A stretch of 64,000 nucleotides of DNA from an uncultured Clostridia bacterium (GCA_947589185.1 CANQCK010000005.1:1-64000), one strand, 5' to 3'. Numbered from the stretch's first letter, positions 18,819 to 29,573 are shown. Notes: generated by a model not told the origin, from the sequence alone. Numbers and translations are program-made.

Positions 18819-19901
18819 ATGAAAGATTTTATTAAAATATTAAATATTAAACTGCTGTCCTGTGCATTAGCGGTATTTTTGTTGATCGTTTTGCTGTGCA
18901 CTTCAGCTTTGTCAATATTTACAGTAAGAAAAACTGTTCAGCAGCCGGCTGCAAAGAAGGTCAGTGTGAACATTACTAATAATTCAAGTGAAAATAATAT
19001 TGACATAAATAGTTTTCTGAACGCAAAAATCAATTTGTCATTGAAGTCGGATATAAGCGGTTTTAGCCTTGAATATACAGCTGTACCGCACAGTACTGAG
19101 TATGAAATTTTCAGAAAAATAAAAGACGAAAAGGGCTTTACCCTGATAGGTACGACACGAACAAATAAATTCTCAGACAAGACAACTATAACTGGAAATA
19201 CCTATATTTACAAAGTAAGGGCTGTTATTAAGCAAAAGGAAGGTCAACTGTACAGCGGATACTCAAATAACGTCAGGAAAAAGTTTGTGTGGTTTGATAA
19301 AAACAAAAAAATGGTAGCACTTACTTTTGATGACGGACCAGGTAAGTATACAAAGGCAGTTTTAAATTGCTTGGATAAGTATGACGTTCACGCTACGTTT
19401 TTTGTTCTGGGAAGCCAGGTAAAAAAATATAAATCGGCAATTAAAAAATCGGATCTGTTAGGTTGTGAAATAGGAAGTCATACGTTTGACCATGTTTATT
19501 TGACAGGGTTATCTAAAAAAGAAATAAAAAAGCAGATAAATAAAACTGATAAGAGCATAAAAGCTCTGATAGGACACGGAGCTACGCTTGTGCGGCCTCC
19601 GTATGGTTCTGTTAATACGAGGGTAAAGAAAACCGTTAAAAAACCTATAATAACGTGGAACGTCGATACCCGTGACTGGGCAACATTAAGTGCTTCTAAA
19701 ACATATAAAAATGTAATGAACTGTGTGAGCGACGGCGATATTATTCTTATGCATGACATTCACAAGTCTACTAAAAATGCAGTTTTGAAAATTATTCCTG
19801 CTCTTAAAAAGAAAGGCTATCAGATAGTAACCGTCTCTGAGCTTGCAGAGTATAAGAAAACCAAACTCAAAAACGGCGAGGTTTACAGAGAAATTAAATA
19901 A
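18819..19901 (+). CDS. Polysaccharide deacetylase (CE4/NodB) with N-terminal membrane segment and FN3-like domain
   Basis: LTFDDGPGKYT, GSHTFDHVYL, RPPYGSVN motifs. Confidence 0.9.
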   Translation: MKDFIKILNIKLLSCALAVFLLIVLLCTSALSIFTVRKTVQQPAAKKVSVNITNNSSENNIDINSFLNAKINLSLKSDISGFSLEYTAVPHSTEYEIFRKIKDEKGFTLIGTTRTNKFSDKTTITGNTYIYKVRAVIKQKEGQLYSGYSNNVRKKFVWFDKNKKMVALTFDDGPGKYTKAVLNCLDKYDVHATFFVLGSQVKKYKSAIKKSDLLGCEIGSHTFDHVYLTGLSKKEIKKQINKTDKSIKALIGHGATLVRPPYGSVNTRVKKTVKKPIITWNVDTRDWATLSASKTYKNVMNCVSDGDIILMHDIHKSTKNAVLKIIPALKKKGYQIVTVSELAEYKKTKLKNGEVYREIK

Positions 19902-19928
19902 TATATTCATAATTTCTAACTATGTAAA

Positions 19929-19967
19929 AAAGTCTGATGATGCAAAAATATGCGTCATCAGACTTTT
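19929..19967. terminator. Bidirectional terminator hairpin
   Basis: AAAGTCTGATGATGC...GCGTCATCAGACTTTT between convergent genes. Confidence 0.8.
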
Positions 19968-19988
19968 GTGTTTTATTCGTTTTGACTA

Positions 19989-20540
19989 TCAATAGTTTTC
20001 AGCTTTTACCTGAAAATATGACTTAGGATGTGCACATACAGGGCAAACCTCCGGTGCCTTCTTGCCGACAACAATATGTCCGCAGTTTGAACACTCCCAG
20101 ATAACGTCGCCGTCTTTTGAGAACACGCAGTCGCCCTCTATATTGGCAAGCAGCTTTCTGAATCTCTCTTCGTGTGTTTTTTCGATCTCTGCTACCTTTT
20201 CAAATAAGAATGCGATTTGGTCAAAGCCTTCCTCTTTTGCGGTCTTTGCAAAGCCTGCATACATATCCGTCCACTCGTAGTTTTCACCCGCTGCGGCGTC
20301 TGTGAGATTCTTTTCAGTACCCGGCATTGTGCCGTCGTTTATCAGCTTAAACCATATCTTTGCGTGTGCCTTTTCATTGTTTGCAGTCTCTTCAAACAGC
20401 TTACCGATTTGTACATATCCGTCGGATTTAGCCTTCTTTGCGTAGTAGCCGTACTTTGTGTATGCCTGTGATTCGCCTGCAAATGCGGCAAATAAATTTG
20501 CCTCTGTTTTTGTACCTTTCAATTTCTTTGAATCGCTCAT
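19989..20540 (-). CDS. Rubrerythrin
   Basis: Ferritin-like EEXAH pattern plus C-terminal rubredoxin [27 protein letters not shown]. Confidence 0.95.
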   Translation of the reverse strand: MSDSKKLKGTKTEANLFAAFAGESQAYTKYGYYAKKAKSDGYVQIGKLFEETANNEKAHAKIWFKLINDGTMPGTEKNLTDAAAGENYEWTDMYAGFAKTAKEEGFDQIAFLFEKVAEIEKTHEERFRKLLANIEGDCVFSKDGDVIWECSNCGHIVVGKKAPEVCPVCAHPKSYFQVKAENY

Positions 20541-20639
20541 AAATTTTCCTCCTAAAATTTTATTAACAATCGGTTTCGCCCGATAGTATTACATTTAATT
20601 ATTGGCAATTGTAGGCTGATTAAACATTATTTATAATGC

Positions 20640-22001
20640 TTAAAGCCTTTTTCTTGCATAATTTATCAGATCGCTTTTTGTGTTTGAAAGTCTGTTGTCA
20701 ATCACTAAATTCAGAATTTCGTTCAGCATCTTTCCAATATCTTTGCCTTTAAATCCAAGCTTGATAAGGTCGTTTCCATTTAAGTCAAGCTCTTTCAGAC
20801 TAAGCGGTAAGCCTGATTTTATTATCTCTTCCCCAATTTTATTTACACTGTTGATGATGCTTAGTTTCTCATTTCTCATATAGTCTGATTGTGCTAATGC
20901 GTCGGCAGTTCTTATTTTAACATAGTCTCTGAAAAAATCCCTGCCGTGTCTTGATATGAATTTTTTGACGTTTTTTTCACTTGCCGGAAATCTGTTATCG
21001 TGCTGAGTGATTAGCGAACAGATGTGTTTGATTTCTTTTTTCGGGAACCTGAGACGCTTTAGTATTTTTTCAGCCATCTGCCCGCCTATATATTGGTGGT
21101 TTTTGAAATGGGAAATTCCCTGTCTGTCTGTTGTCAGCGTACTCGGTTTTCCTATATCGTGAAGCAGCATTGTCATTCGCAGATGGGGCAGAGGTTCAAT
21201 ATCAGAAACGGAGTGCACGGTATGCTCATAAACATTATAACAATGGTGGGGTGTGTTCTGAGGCGTTGAATCGCACTTTTTAAGTTCGGGTATTATAAAG
21301 AAAATGACCTCTTTATAATCACTTAAAACAGACAGCACGCCGTTTCCGGTAAGAAGCTTTAAAAACTCGTCACGAATACGTTCGGCAGAAATAAATTCAA
21401 GCAGATTTAATTTTTCATACAACGCAGATTTGGTGTTGGGTTCAATTGAAAAATTAAGCGTTGACGCAAACCTTACTGCACGGAGAATTCTCAAAGCGTC
21501 CTCTTCAAAACGCATTTGAGATTCACCTACACATCTGATGATCCCGTTTTGTAAGTCGTCAAGCCCGCCAAAATAGTCTATAAGACCCGTACTGTTATTA
21601 TAGGCAAGCGAGTTTACTGTAAAATCCCGTCTTGAGAGATCCTCCTTCAGATTTGTAACGTATTCAACATTCAATGGATGACGGTGATCTGTATAACCTT
21701 CGTCCTTTCTGAAAGCCGTTATCTCAAGGGGCATACTGTCAACTATAACGGTGACAGTTCCGTGCTTTAAGCCTGTATCTATTATCTTATATTCAGAGAA
21801 TATCTCCTTAAGCCTTTCGGGCTTACAGCTAGTACAGATGTCCCAGTCGGCAGGCTCTTTGCCCATAAGAGAATCACGAATACAGCCGCCTACACAGTAT
21901 GCCTCATAATCATACTCTTCAAGAATTTCAATGGCTTTCTCTGCCTGCTTTGGAATTCTGATTTTATTTTCATTTATTATATTTTTGTGTTCATATTTCA
22001 T
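20640..22001 (-). CDS. cca: CCA tRNA nucleotidyltransferase with HD domain
   Basis: YCVGGCIRDSLMGKEPADWDICTS, RRDFTVNSLAYN, MLLHDIGKP. Confidence 0.92.
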   Translation of the reverse strand: MKYEHKNIINENKIRIPKQAEKAIEILEEYDYEAYCVGGCIRDSLMGKEPADWDICTSCKPERLKEIFSEYKIIDTGLKHGTVTVIVDSMPLEITAFRKDEGYTDHRHPLNVEYVTNLKEDLSRRDFTVNSLAYNNSTGLIDYFGGLDDLQNGIIRCVGESQMRFEEDALRILRAVRFASTLNFSIEPNTKSALYEKLNLLEFISAERIRDEFLKLLTGNGVLSVLSDYKEVIFFIIPELKKCDSTPQNTPHHCYNVYEHTVHSVSDIEPLPHLRMTMLLHDIGKPSTLTTDRQGISHFKNHQYIGGQMAEKILKRLRFPKKEIKHICSLITQHDNRFPASEKNVKKFISRHGRDFFRDYVKIRTADALAQSDYMRNEKLSIINSVNKIGEEIIKSGLPLSLKELDLNGNDLIKLGFKGKDIGKMLNEILNLVIDNRLSNTKSDLINYARKRL

Positions 22002-22695
22002 TTTGTATATTCCCGCTCTGACTGTTTTTTCTGAATGTTAAAATTAAAAATACAGCTATGAGTATTATGCAGCAGAACCAAATACAATTATAACCGATGA
22101 TTTTTGACAAAACAGTTCCGATGCAAGCACCCAGCATAAAAAGCAGAATTATGCCCATATATTTTAAACAGCTGAAAAGTGCCTGCTTGTTTTTGTGATG
22201 AGTGTACTTAAAAAGATTTTCAAAGCAGTTTCTGAGATTTCCCGTACACATTGTAGAAGCATAAGGTATGCCGTCGATTTTCCTGAAGCTGTTTACTTGT
22301 ATTGAGCATATAAAAGATATTGTCACGTTTACTATCCACGGTGAAACGCTTAAAGGTATATAACCTACTGTAAAAAGAAGCACGGTTTCAATTAGTATAA
22401 CAAATTGTTCGCACTTTATCAACGTCTTGTCATTAAAGCTCGATTTTAAAATTTCCGTTATGTATACTCCGAACGCAAAAGCAAGTATGGGAATTAAATA
22501 AAGACACGCCTTATTATAGGCTCCCCTTGCGATGTTTAAAGCCAGCAGAACTATATTTCCTGTCTGAGCGTTTGCGAACACTCCGCCCCTCAGAATATAT
22601 GTATAAGCGTCTAAAAAACCGCCGACTACTGCTAACAGTCCGCCTGTTAAAAATAATTCTTCAGATGAAATTCTCTCTTTTCTTTTGTCTGACAT
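21991..22695 (-). CDS. YoaK-family (DUF1275) membrane protein
   Basis: GGFLDAYTYILRGGVFANAQTGNIVLL motif. Confidence 0.85.
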   Translation of the reverse strand: MSDKRKERISSEELFLTGGLLAVVGGFLDAYTYILRGGVFANAQTGNIVLLALNIARGAYNKACLYLIPILAFAFGVYITEILKSSFNDKTLIKCEQFVILIETVLLFTVGYIPLSVSPWIVNVTISFICSIQVNSFRKIDGIPYASTMCTGNLRNCFENLFKYTHHKNKQALFSCLKYMGIILLFMLGACIGTVLSKIIGYNCIWFCCIILIAVFLILTFRKNSQSGNIQNEI

Positions 22696-22763
22696 TGGTT
22701 ATTTCACATTCCTTAACAATCGTAATAATTATATTAAAAGCCAAGTAAATATTTTATCTCATT

Positions 22764-24332
22764 ATGCTAAAAATAATTGATATGATAATTATAAACAAAA
22801 ACAAATTAATGAGTTTTATAAAACGAATTTACCTGCCGTGCATATCCGCCGTAATAATGGGACTTCTGCAAACCTGCATTGATATTCCTCTGCTGTGCTT
22901 TGTCGGGCTTGTTCCGCTGTGTATAAGCGTTATAAACGAGCATAGCTTTTCGGTTTATTTAAAAAAATTCGCTGCCTTTGCTGTCTTATATAATATAATT
23001 AATTTCAGCTTTCTGCTGAAAATAGTGGATCTTCTTAGCGTGCCAAAAGCCGTCGGAATAACCGCTGCGGTATTGGCAGTTCTGTTGATGTCCGGGTTTG
23101 TCTCTTTGATTTTGGTATCGGTAATGTCGGTATTTCAAAAAATTACTAAGGGCAGAGTTTTTGATTCTTTCTCATTCGCATTTTTGTTTGTGTTCGGCGA
23201 ATATTTAATGGAAATAATTCCGTTTGTTTCTTTTCCCTGGTCAAGAATTGAGCTCTCATGTATAAGCTTCACGCCCTTTATGCAGATCGCCTCTCTGTTC
23301 GGAGGAAGATTTGCCGGAATAATAATCGTTTCGCTCAATGCACTTATCGCAGTAGGTATAAAGTCTGCCGCTTATAATAAAAAGACCTTTGCTTCCCTTG
23401 CTTCGGCGTTGCTTATTTATCTTTTGGTGTTTTGCTTCGGAATGTTTAAAATAAACTTCGATTTTAATGCCAATGAATATGATAATAATATTAACGTGCT
23501 TATTGCTCAGGGGTCGGTTATGGGCGTTGAAAAATGGTCTATATCCAAAAACAAAGTCTTTTTTGAGTATGATGAGATTTTAAAAAAAGTCGATTTGAAC
23601 AAAGTCGATTTAGCAGTTTTGCCTGAAACTGCCCTGTGCGAAAATATAAACGAAAGCAATGTTGCTTCCTATCTTAAAGGTATTTCAAAAAGCACCGATA
23701 CTGTAATTGCTACGGGCAGTTTCTACTACGACAGAGCAAACGATAAACGGTATAATACCCTTTCGTATACAGACCCGAATACAGATGAGGTTTTATCATA
23801 CTTTAAACAGCGTCTTGTTCCGTTCGGGGAGTATGTTCCGTTCGGGAAACTGCTCACAAACAAAGACAGTCTCGAACCGGGAGACGATAACTCTCCGATA
23901 AACACTTCGCTTGGGAAAATTACGTCTGTTGTGTGTGTTGAGTCTATATATTCTTCAATTTCAAGAAAACAGGTTAAAAACGGCGGTCGGATAATATTGG
24001 TAAGTACAAATGATTCGTGGTTTGAAAACACTTCTGCAAGAGAACAGCACTTTCGTCATTCAAGACTAAGAGCCATCGAAAACGGAAGATTTGTTTTAAG
24101 AGCCGCCAACTGCGGTATCTCAGCTGTTATAACGCCCTGCGGTGAGATTACCGACTTAATAGCTGACAGCGGAAGTGGAAAAATTCTGTCAAAAGCAGGT
24201 TTGATTTCAAAGCGTACACTGTATTCAATGACAGGAGAGCTTTTTTGGTATATTTCGCTGATTATAATACTGTTTGGCATAAATAAAATGATAAAGCAGA
24301 AGTGCAATTACAAATTTCTCAGCAAGGTTTAA
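22764..24332 (+). CDS. lnt: Apolipoprotein N-acyltransferase
   Basis: TM helices plus nitrilase-type domain with LPETAL (Glu), KQRLVPFGEYVPFG (Lys), VVCVESIY (Cys). Confidence 0.85.
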   Translation: MLKIIDMIIINKNKLMSFIKRIYLPCISAVIMGLLQTCIDIPLLCFVGLVPLCISVINEHSFSVYLKKFAAFAVLYNIINFSFLLKIVDLLSVPKAVGITAAVLAVLLMSGFVSLILVSVMSVFQKITKGRVFDSFSFAFLFVFGEYLMEIIPFVSFPWSRIELSCISFTPFMQIASLFGGRFAGIIIVSLNALIAVGIKSAAYNKKTFASLASALLIYLLVFCFGMFKINFDFNANEYDNNINVLIAQGSVMGVEKWSISKNKVFFEYDEILKKVDLNKVDLAVLPETALCENINESNVASYLKGISKSTDTVIATGSFYYDRANDKRYNTLSYTDPNTDEVLSYFKQRLVPFGEYVPFGKLLTNKDSLEPGDDNSPINTSLGKITSVVCVESIYSSISRKQVKNGGRIILVSTNDSWFENTSAREQHFRHSRLRAIENGRFVLRAANCGISAVITPCGEITDLIADSGSGKILSKAGLISKRTLYSMTGELFWYISLIIILFGINKMIKQKCNYKFLSKV

Positions 24333-24642
24333 AGCTTATTTCATTTAATAATATCACATATTAATTAAAAAATCTATCCCTTTGTATAATTATTAAAAAA
24401 TGAGCAATAATATCTACAAGTTCCTCAGAGGGCTTTAAAAAGCATTGCAACGGTGCAATGTCCAAAAGGCGAAGACTTGAAAATTTCAGATCCTTTGGTA
24501 GTATATTTTGTCTTTTTCAGGTATTTCGCTTAATAAAAAACGGTCACAGCGTGAGAAGCGATATTCACGCAGGATTTGTGTTCTAAAGCAGAATGTCTTA
24601 ATTTGCTTTGACACAAATTCCAATATGGAATGGAGGATTTAT

Positions 24643-24927
24643 ATGAAGAAGTTTATTGCAATGGGCTTAAGTCTTGTAGTATGTGCAATGATGCTTGCAG
24701 GCTGCGGTGACAACAAGAATAATAATGATAAGGCTTCAAGCAACGACACAACAACTACAACAGAATCGGAAACTACAACTACCACAGAAAGAGACACAGA
24801 CAGTACTGATACTTCAAGAACAGATAATCTTGAAAGTGACGCAGACGATTTAGGAGACGACGTCAAGGAAGGCGTAAATGACGCAATGGACGGTGCTTCA
24901 GACGCGGTTTCTGATGTTGTAAGATAA
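24643..24927 (+). CDS. Small Thr/Asp-rich lipoprotein
   Basis: MKKFIAMGLSLVVCAMMLAGCG lipobox; GGAGG ribosome binding site; start corrected from the longer ORF. Confidence 0.75.
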   Translation: MKKFIAMGLSLVVCAMMLAGCGDNKNNNDKASSNDTTTTTESETTTTTERDTDSTDTSRTDNLESDADDLGDDVKEGVNDAMDGASDAVSDVVR

Positions 24928-24972
24928 ATTGAAGAATGATCTTCATATATCATTACTAAGCGGAACCCTTTT

Positions 24973-25020
24973 AATTCGCAGCTTTTGTGCAACGGTGCAT
25001 AAAGACTGCGAATTTTTTTT
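24973..25020 (+). terminator. Rho-independent terminator
   Basis: AATTCGCAG...CTGCGAATT followed by poly-T. Confidence 0.75.
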
Positions 25021-25029
25021 GAAAAAGCC

Positions 25030-25058
25030 TTGAAATTTGGATTTTTTTGTGCTATACT
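25030..25058 (+). promoter_or_regulatory. secG promoter TTGAAA-N17-TATACT
   Basis: Hexamers with 17-bp spacing. Confidence 0.65.
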
Positions 25059-25089
25059 TTATGCATTGACTTTATTGGAGGAGTAAATT

Positions 25090-25338
25090 ATGACTAAGGT
25101 TGAAATTATTAGCGGTATTTTACTGTTGATCTCGAGTATATTAATTATTCTTGTAGTTCTCATTCAGGAGGGTAAGGATCAGGGAATGACTTCTGCAATC
25201 GGCGGAGGACAAAATGATTCATTCTATTCGGGAAATATGGGAAACACTCGTGATGCAAAGCTTTCAAAGCTGACAAGAGTTTGTACTGTTATCTTTTTTG
25301 TAGTAACGCTTGTTGTTAATTTTATTACTTATCGTTAA
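25090..25338 (+). CDS. secG: Preprotein translocase subunit SecG
   Basis: 82 aa, two TM, VLIQEGKDQGM..IGGG motif. Confidence 0.92.
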   Translation: MTKVEIISGILLLISSILIILVVLIQEGKDQGMTSAIGGGQNDSFYSGNMGNTRDAKLSKLTRVCTVIFFVVTLVVNFITYR

Positions 25339-25351
25339 CAGTAAACAATTT

Positions 25352-25380
25352 CCCTGCGTAAGTAATTACGCAGGGTTTTT
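25352..25380 (+). terminator. Rho-independent terminator
   Basis: CCCTGCGTAAGTAATTACGCAGGGTTTTTT. Confidence 0.85.
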
Positions 25381-25459
25381 TCATATACATACAAACTGCA
25401 TACAACAGCAGAATAATGTAAAAAATAATCAGGAATAATAAGCTGAGCAAGGTGAAGGT

Positions 25460-27619
25460 ATGTCAAAGAGAAAACATAAATCAAAGCAAAACATAAAGCA
25501 GTACAAAATTCGAAGATTCAATAGAGAATACGCTGATGTTATAATTCGTGCACTGAAAGAAAGTAATACACCTATTTCATATACCAAATTGATAAAGATT
25601 TGTAAAGCTAAAAGTTTTAGTAAGCGATACTTTTCTATGTGTCTTAACCAGATGAAAAAGGATGGGAAAATCAGTAAAGTTATGGGCGGCTTTACTCTTC
25701 CTGAGAAAGTGGAATATATAAAGTGCGAGGTAGTTAAGCTGAATAAAACATATGGCTTTGTCCGTGACTGCAAAACAGACGAGGAGTTTTTCATTTCGGG
25801 GAAATACTTTTTGGGTGCGATGCCCGGAGATATAGTATTGGTAAGACCCTTTAAAAGAAGTCAAGAGCATATTGAGGGAAAAATAGTTGAAATAAAAGAG
25901 AAGAACTTCTCAAAATTCACGGGGAACATAGTTATTGAAAAGGGTGTACACAAAATAGCACCAGACGTTTTATCAAATTATTCAATTGATTTCAGCAACC
26001 GTCACGGAATAGAGTATAAAGAAAATGATAAGGTTTTAGCAAAAATAACTTACAGAGGCAGAAATCACAGCGAACATAAATGCGAGCTTCTTTTTAACTT
26101 CGGAAGCTCATTTAAAGCGTCTTCCTGTGCTATGAGCATTCTTGACTTAAACGGGGTAACTCCTGTTTTTCCAAATGAGGTCATAAGAGAAGCTAAGGCT
26201 GTTTATGATGAGAGACTGTTAAAATACGAGATAAAGAACCGTGTCGATCTAAGGGATTTGCCCATATTTACTATTGACGGCTCTGACACTAAGGATATTG
26301 ATGACGCTATATCTGTATCAGCAGCAAAGGACGGCTTTGAACTGGGTGTTCATATTGCTGACGTTTCGCATTATGTAAAGCCCGGATCTATGCTCGATAA
26401 AGAGGCGTTCAATCGAGGAACAAGCGTGTATTATGCAAACAGAGTTGTTCCTATGCTGCCCAGAGAGCTTTCAAACGGAATTTGTTCACTTAATCCTCAG
26501 ACTGACCGCCTTACCTTTTCGTGTATTATGAATATTGATAAAAACGGAAATATTAAAAGCTACAGATTTGAAAAGTCTGTGATCCGCTCGAGAGTAAAAG
26601 GTGTATATTCGGAAATCAATAAAATTATTTCCGGCACTGCGGATAACAAGATAAAGGAAAAATATCTTGAAGTTTCAGACTCTTTTCCCGTTATGCTCGA
26701 GCTTTTTAAGCTGCTTGAAAGAAACAAAACAGCACGGGGCTGTCCTGATATAAAAACAAGCGAAAGCAAGCTCATTATCAACGAAAAGGACGAGTGCGTC
26801 GGAGTTGAAAGCAAGTCAAGGGGTATCAGCGAGGAGATAATAGAGAATTTTATGCTTGCGGCAAACGAATGTGCGGCTGAATTCGGAAAGAAAAATAATC
26901 TTCCGTTCGTATACAGAATTCACGAAAATCCGCCTAAGGATAAAACCCAGAGGCTCTTTGACGGACTTACAAGGCTGGGTATTCCGTTCAATACTAACGG
27001 TTCGGTCACAGCCGGTTTTTTGCAAAGCGTTCTTAATCAGACTATTGGAACGCCTAAAGAGGGTGTTGTCAACACTCTTGTTCTCAAGAGTATGGCTAAG
27101 GCAAGATATTCGGTCGAGTCTACAGGGCATTTTGGCTTGGTACTTGAAAATTATGCACACTTTACATCTCCTATAAGACGCTATCCCGATTTGACTGTTC
27201 ACAGGATAATGAGCGACTATCTGGAAAATGCAGACCATTCTGAGATAATGAAAAGATACAGTAAGTTTTCATTTGATTCTGCTGACAGGTCAACAAAGAA
27301 GGAGCTTGATGCGATGTCGGTCGAACGCAGCTGTGAGGATTGTTACAAGGCGGAATTTTTAAGTAAACATATAGGAGAGGTATTTGAAGGGGTTATCGTT
27401 TCTGTTTTGGAGTACGGATTTTTTGTTGAGTTGACCAATACCTGCGAGGGTCTGGTGAGAGTTGAATCTCTGCCTGACGGAGAATATGATTATGACGGCT
27501 CAATGACTCTGAAAAATAACCTGACAGGTCAGAGCTTTATGTTGGGCGACGCTGTTAAAGTAAAGGTTACAAACGCTAATGTAAGTTCGGGCAAAGTGGA
27601 TTTTGAACTGAGCGTTTAA
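25460..27619 (+). CDS. rnr: Ribonuclease R
   Basis: RNB motifs FTIDGSDTKDIDDAISV, HFTSPIRRYPDLTVHRI, C-terminal S1 domain. Confidence 0.93.
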   Translation: MSKRKHKSKQNIKQYKIRRFNREYADVIIRALKESNTPISYTKLIKICKAKSFSKRYFSMCLNQMKKDGKISKVMGGFTLPEKVEYIKCEVVKLNKTYGFVRDCKTDEEFFISGKYFLGAMPGDIVLVRPFKRSQEHIEGKIVEIKEKNFSKFTGNIVIEKGVHKIAPDVLSNYSIDFSNRHGIEYKENDKVLAKITYRGRNHSEHKCELLFNFGSSFKASSCAMSILDLNGVTPVFPNEVIREAKAVYDERLLKYEIKNRVDLRDLPIFTIDGSDTKDIDDAISVSAAKDGFELGVHIADVSHYVKPGSMLDKEAFNRGTSVYYANRVVPMLPRELSNGICSLNPQTDRLTFSCIMNIDKNGNIKSYRFEKSVIRSRVKGVYSEINKIISGTADNKIKEKYLEVSDSFPVMLELFKLLERNKTARGCPDIKTSESKLIINEKDECVGVESKSRGISEEIIENFMLAANECAAEFGKKNNLPFVYRIHENPPKDKTQRLFDGLTRLGIPFNTNGSVTAGFLQSVLNQTIGTPKEGVVNTLVLKSMAKARYSVESTGHFGLVLENYAHFTSPIRRYPDLTVHRIMSDYLENADHSEIMKRYSKFSFDSADRSTKKELDAMSVERSCEDCYKAEFLSKHIGEVFEGVIVSVLEYGFFVELTNTCEGLVRVESLPDGEYDYDGSMTLKNNLTGQSFMLGDAVKVKVTNANVSSGKVDFELSV

Positions 27620-27659
27620 AAGATATTTAAACAAATGTAATGTTTACAGGGGTGGTGAA

Positions 27660-29564
27660 ATGAAAGCACAGCATCAGATCTCAGTAAAGGCATTTAAGGC
27701 TGAGGGGTTTATTGAAAAATATCAGCGTTTAATAAGTGAAACGGTAATTCCGTATCAGTATAGTGTTTTGAATGATAAATCTCTTGATACAGAAAAAAGC
27801 CATGCGGTTCAAAATTTTATCAATGCCGGTAAAGCTCTTAAAGGAAATACAAATCACGACGGATTTTACGGAATGGTTTTTCAAGACAGCGACGCTGCCA
27901 AATGGATAGAAGCGGTTGCGTACTCGTTATCAAATTATCCTGATAAAGAACTTGAGAAAACCGCAGATGAACTTATTGACATAATTTCAAATGCTCAGGA
28001 CAAAGACGGTTATCTTAACACATATTATACGATAAAGGATAAGGAAAAACGCTGGACAAATCTGCTTGAAGGTCACGAGCTGTATTGCAGCGGTCATATG
28101 ATCGAGGCGGCATGTGCGTACTTTGAGGTCACGGGAAAGGATAAGCTACTCAAGGTTATGCTTAAAAATGCCGAACATATTTATAAGGTCTTTGTTACCT
28201 GCGGTCACGAGGGGTGTCCGGGACACCCTGAGATCGAACTTGCACTGCTGAAGCTCTACCGTACAACGGGTAATAAGCATTGTCTTGAACTTGCCGAGCA
28301 TTTTATTAATATAAGAGGCGTAGACCCTGATTATTATAAAAAAGAAAAAGAAAAGCGTGATTGGACAGTTTGGGGGAACAACGCTGAGGATAATAATTAT
28401 CAGCAGAGCGGAATGCCTGTCAGAAAAATGAGCGACGCAGTCGGTCATGCGGTTAGAGCCGTTTATTTATACACAGGAATGGCGGATCTTGCGTCTTTAA
28501 CAGAGGATAAAGAGCTGTTTTCTGCCTGCCGCAGACTATGGGAAAGCATTACTCAAAGGCGAATGTATATTACAGGCGGAATCGGTTCAACGGTGCTTGG
28601 AGAAGCATTCAGCGTTGATTACGACTTGCCCGGCGATACTGCTTATGCGGAAACCTGTGCTTCAATTGGTCTGATGTTTTTTGCATCGAGAATGCTCGAA
28701 ATTGATATTAGTAATGAATATGCAGATGTTATGGAGCAAGCCTTTTATAATACTGTTCTTGCAGGAATACAGCTTGACGGAAAACGCTTTTTCTATGTGA
28801 ATCCGCTTGAGGTCACTCCCGGTATATCAGGTGTTTCTCCTACACACCGCCATGATTTGACCTTGCGTCCGAAATGGTATGCCTGTGCTTGCTGCCCGCC
28901 GAATGCAGCAAGATTGATTTCATCAATCGCTGTGTATGCTTACGGAGAAAATGTCGATACTGCGTTTTGTCATATGTTCGCCGCAGGTAAGATTTCTTTT
29001 GAAAACGGTATCAAGATGTGCTGCAAGACATCGTATCCGTATGATTTCAATATTACATATGAAATTGAAAAAGGCGGCAGACTTGCAATAAGAATTCCTC
29101 ATTGGAGCAAAACATTTACATTGAAGATCAATGAAAAAGCTATTGAAATTACACCGGTAAAAGGGTATGTTTATCTTGAAGTTTCAAACGGCGATACCGT
29201 TAAATTAAAGCTCGACGAAAAGCCGAGATTTATATATGCCTCTTCAAAAGTTCCCGAGCTTAGCGGGCGTGTAGCCCTTTGCAGGGGTCCTCTTGTGTAT
29301 TGCTTTGAGGGAATCGACAATAACGGAGATGTATTATCTGTTTCACTTAAAAGAAACGGAAAAGTTAGTGTTTCAGAAGCTGACGAGTGTTTAGGAGGAG
29401 CGGTCAAGCTGAAAGCTGAAGCCGTTTGCGTTCAACAAACTGATAAGCTGTATTCAGACGCCGTACCTGTACAAAAACCGTTTACGGCGGTTGCAGTGCC
29501 TTACTATGCTTGGGGAAATAGGGGAGAAAATCAAATGCGTGTGTGGATGAATGAAATTATTTGA
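27660..29564 (+). CDS. GH127-like beta-L-arabinofuranosidase (DUF1680)
   Basis: YITGGIGST, YAETCASIGLMFFASRML, YACACCPPNAARLISSIAVYAY. Confidence 0.88.
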   Translation: MKAQHQISVKAFKAEGFIEKYQRLISETVIPYQYSVLNDKSLDTEKSHAVQNFINAGKALKGNTNHDGFYGMVFQDSDAAKWIEAVAYSLSNYPDKELEKTADELIDIISNAQDKDGYLNTYYTIKDKEKRWTNLLEGHELYCSGHMIEAACAYFEVTGKDKLLKVMLKNAEHIYKVFVTCGHEGCPGHPEIELALLKLYRTTGNKHCLELAEHFINIRGVDPDYYKKEKEKRDWTVWGNNAEDNNYQQSGMPVRKMSDAVGHAVRAVYLYTGMADLASLTEDKELFSACRRLWESITQRRMYITGGIGSTVLGEAFSVDYDLPGDTAYAETCASIGLMFFASRMLEIDISNEYADVMEQAFYNTVLAGIQLDGKRFFYVNPLEVTPGISGVSPTHRHDLTLRPKWYACACCPPNAARLISSIAVYAYGENVDTAFCHMFAAGKISFENGIKMCCKTSYPYDFNITYEIEKGGRLAIRIPHWSKTFTLKINEKAIEITPVKGYVYLEVSNGDTVKLKLDEKPRFIYASSKVPELSGRVALCRGPLVYCFEGIDNNGDVLSVSLKRNGKVSVSEADECLGGAVKLKAEAVCVQQTDKLYSDAVPVQKPFTAVAVPYYAWGNRGENQMRVWMNEII

Positions 29565-29573
29565 TGTGTGAAA

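Noticed and set aside
28211-28228. GGGTGTCC-GGGACACCC perfect hairpin
   Set aside because: Lies inside the GH127 coding region (HEGCPGHPE); explained by codon usage, no T tract.
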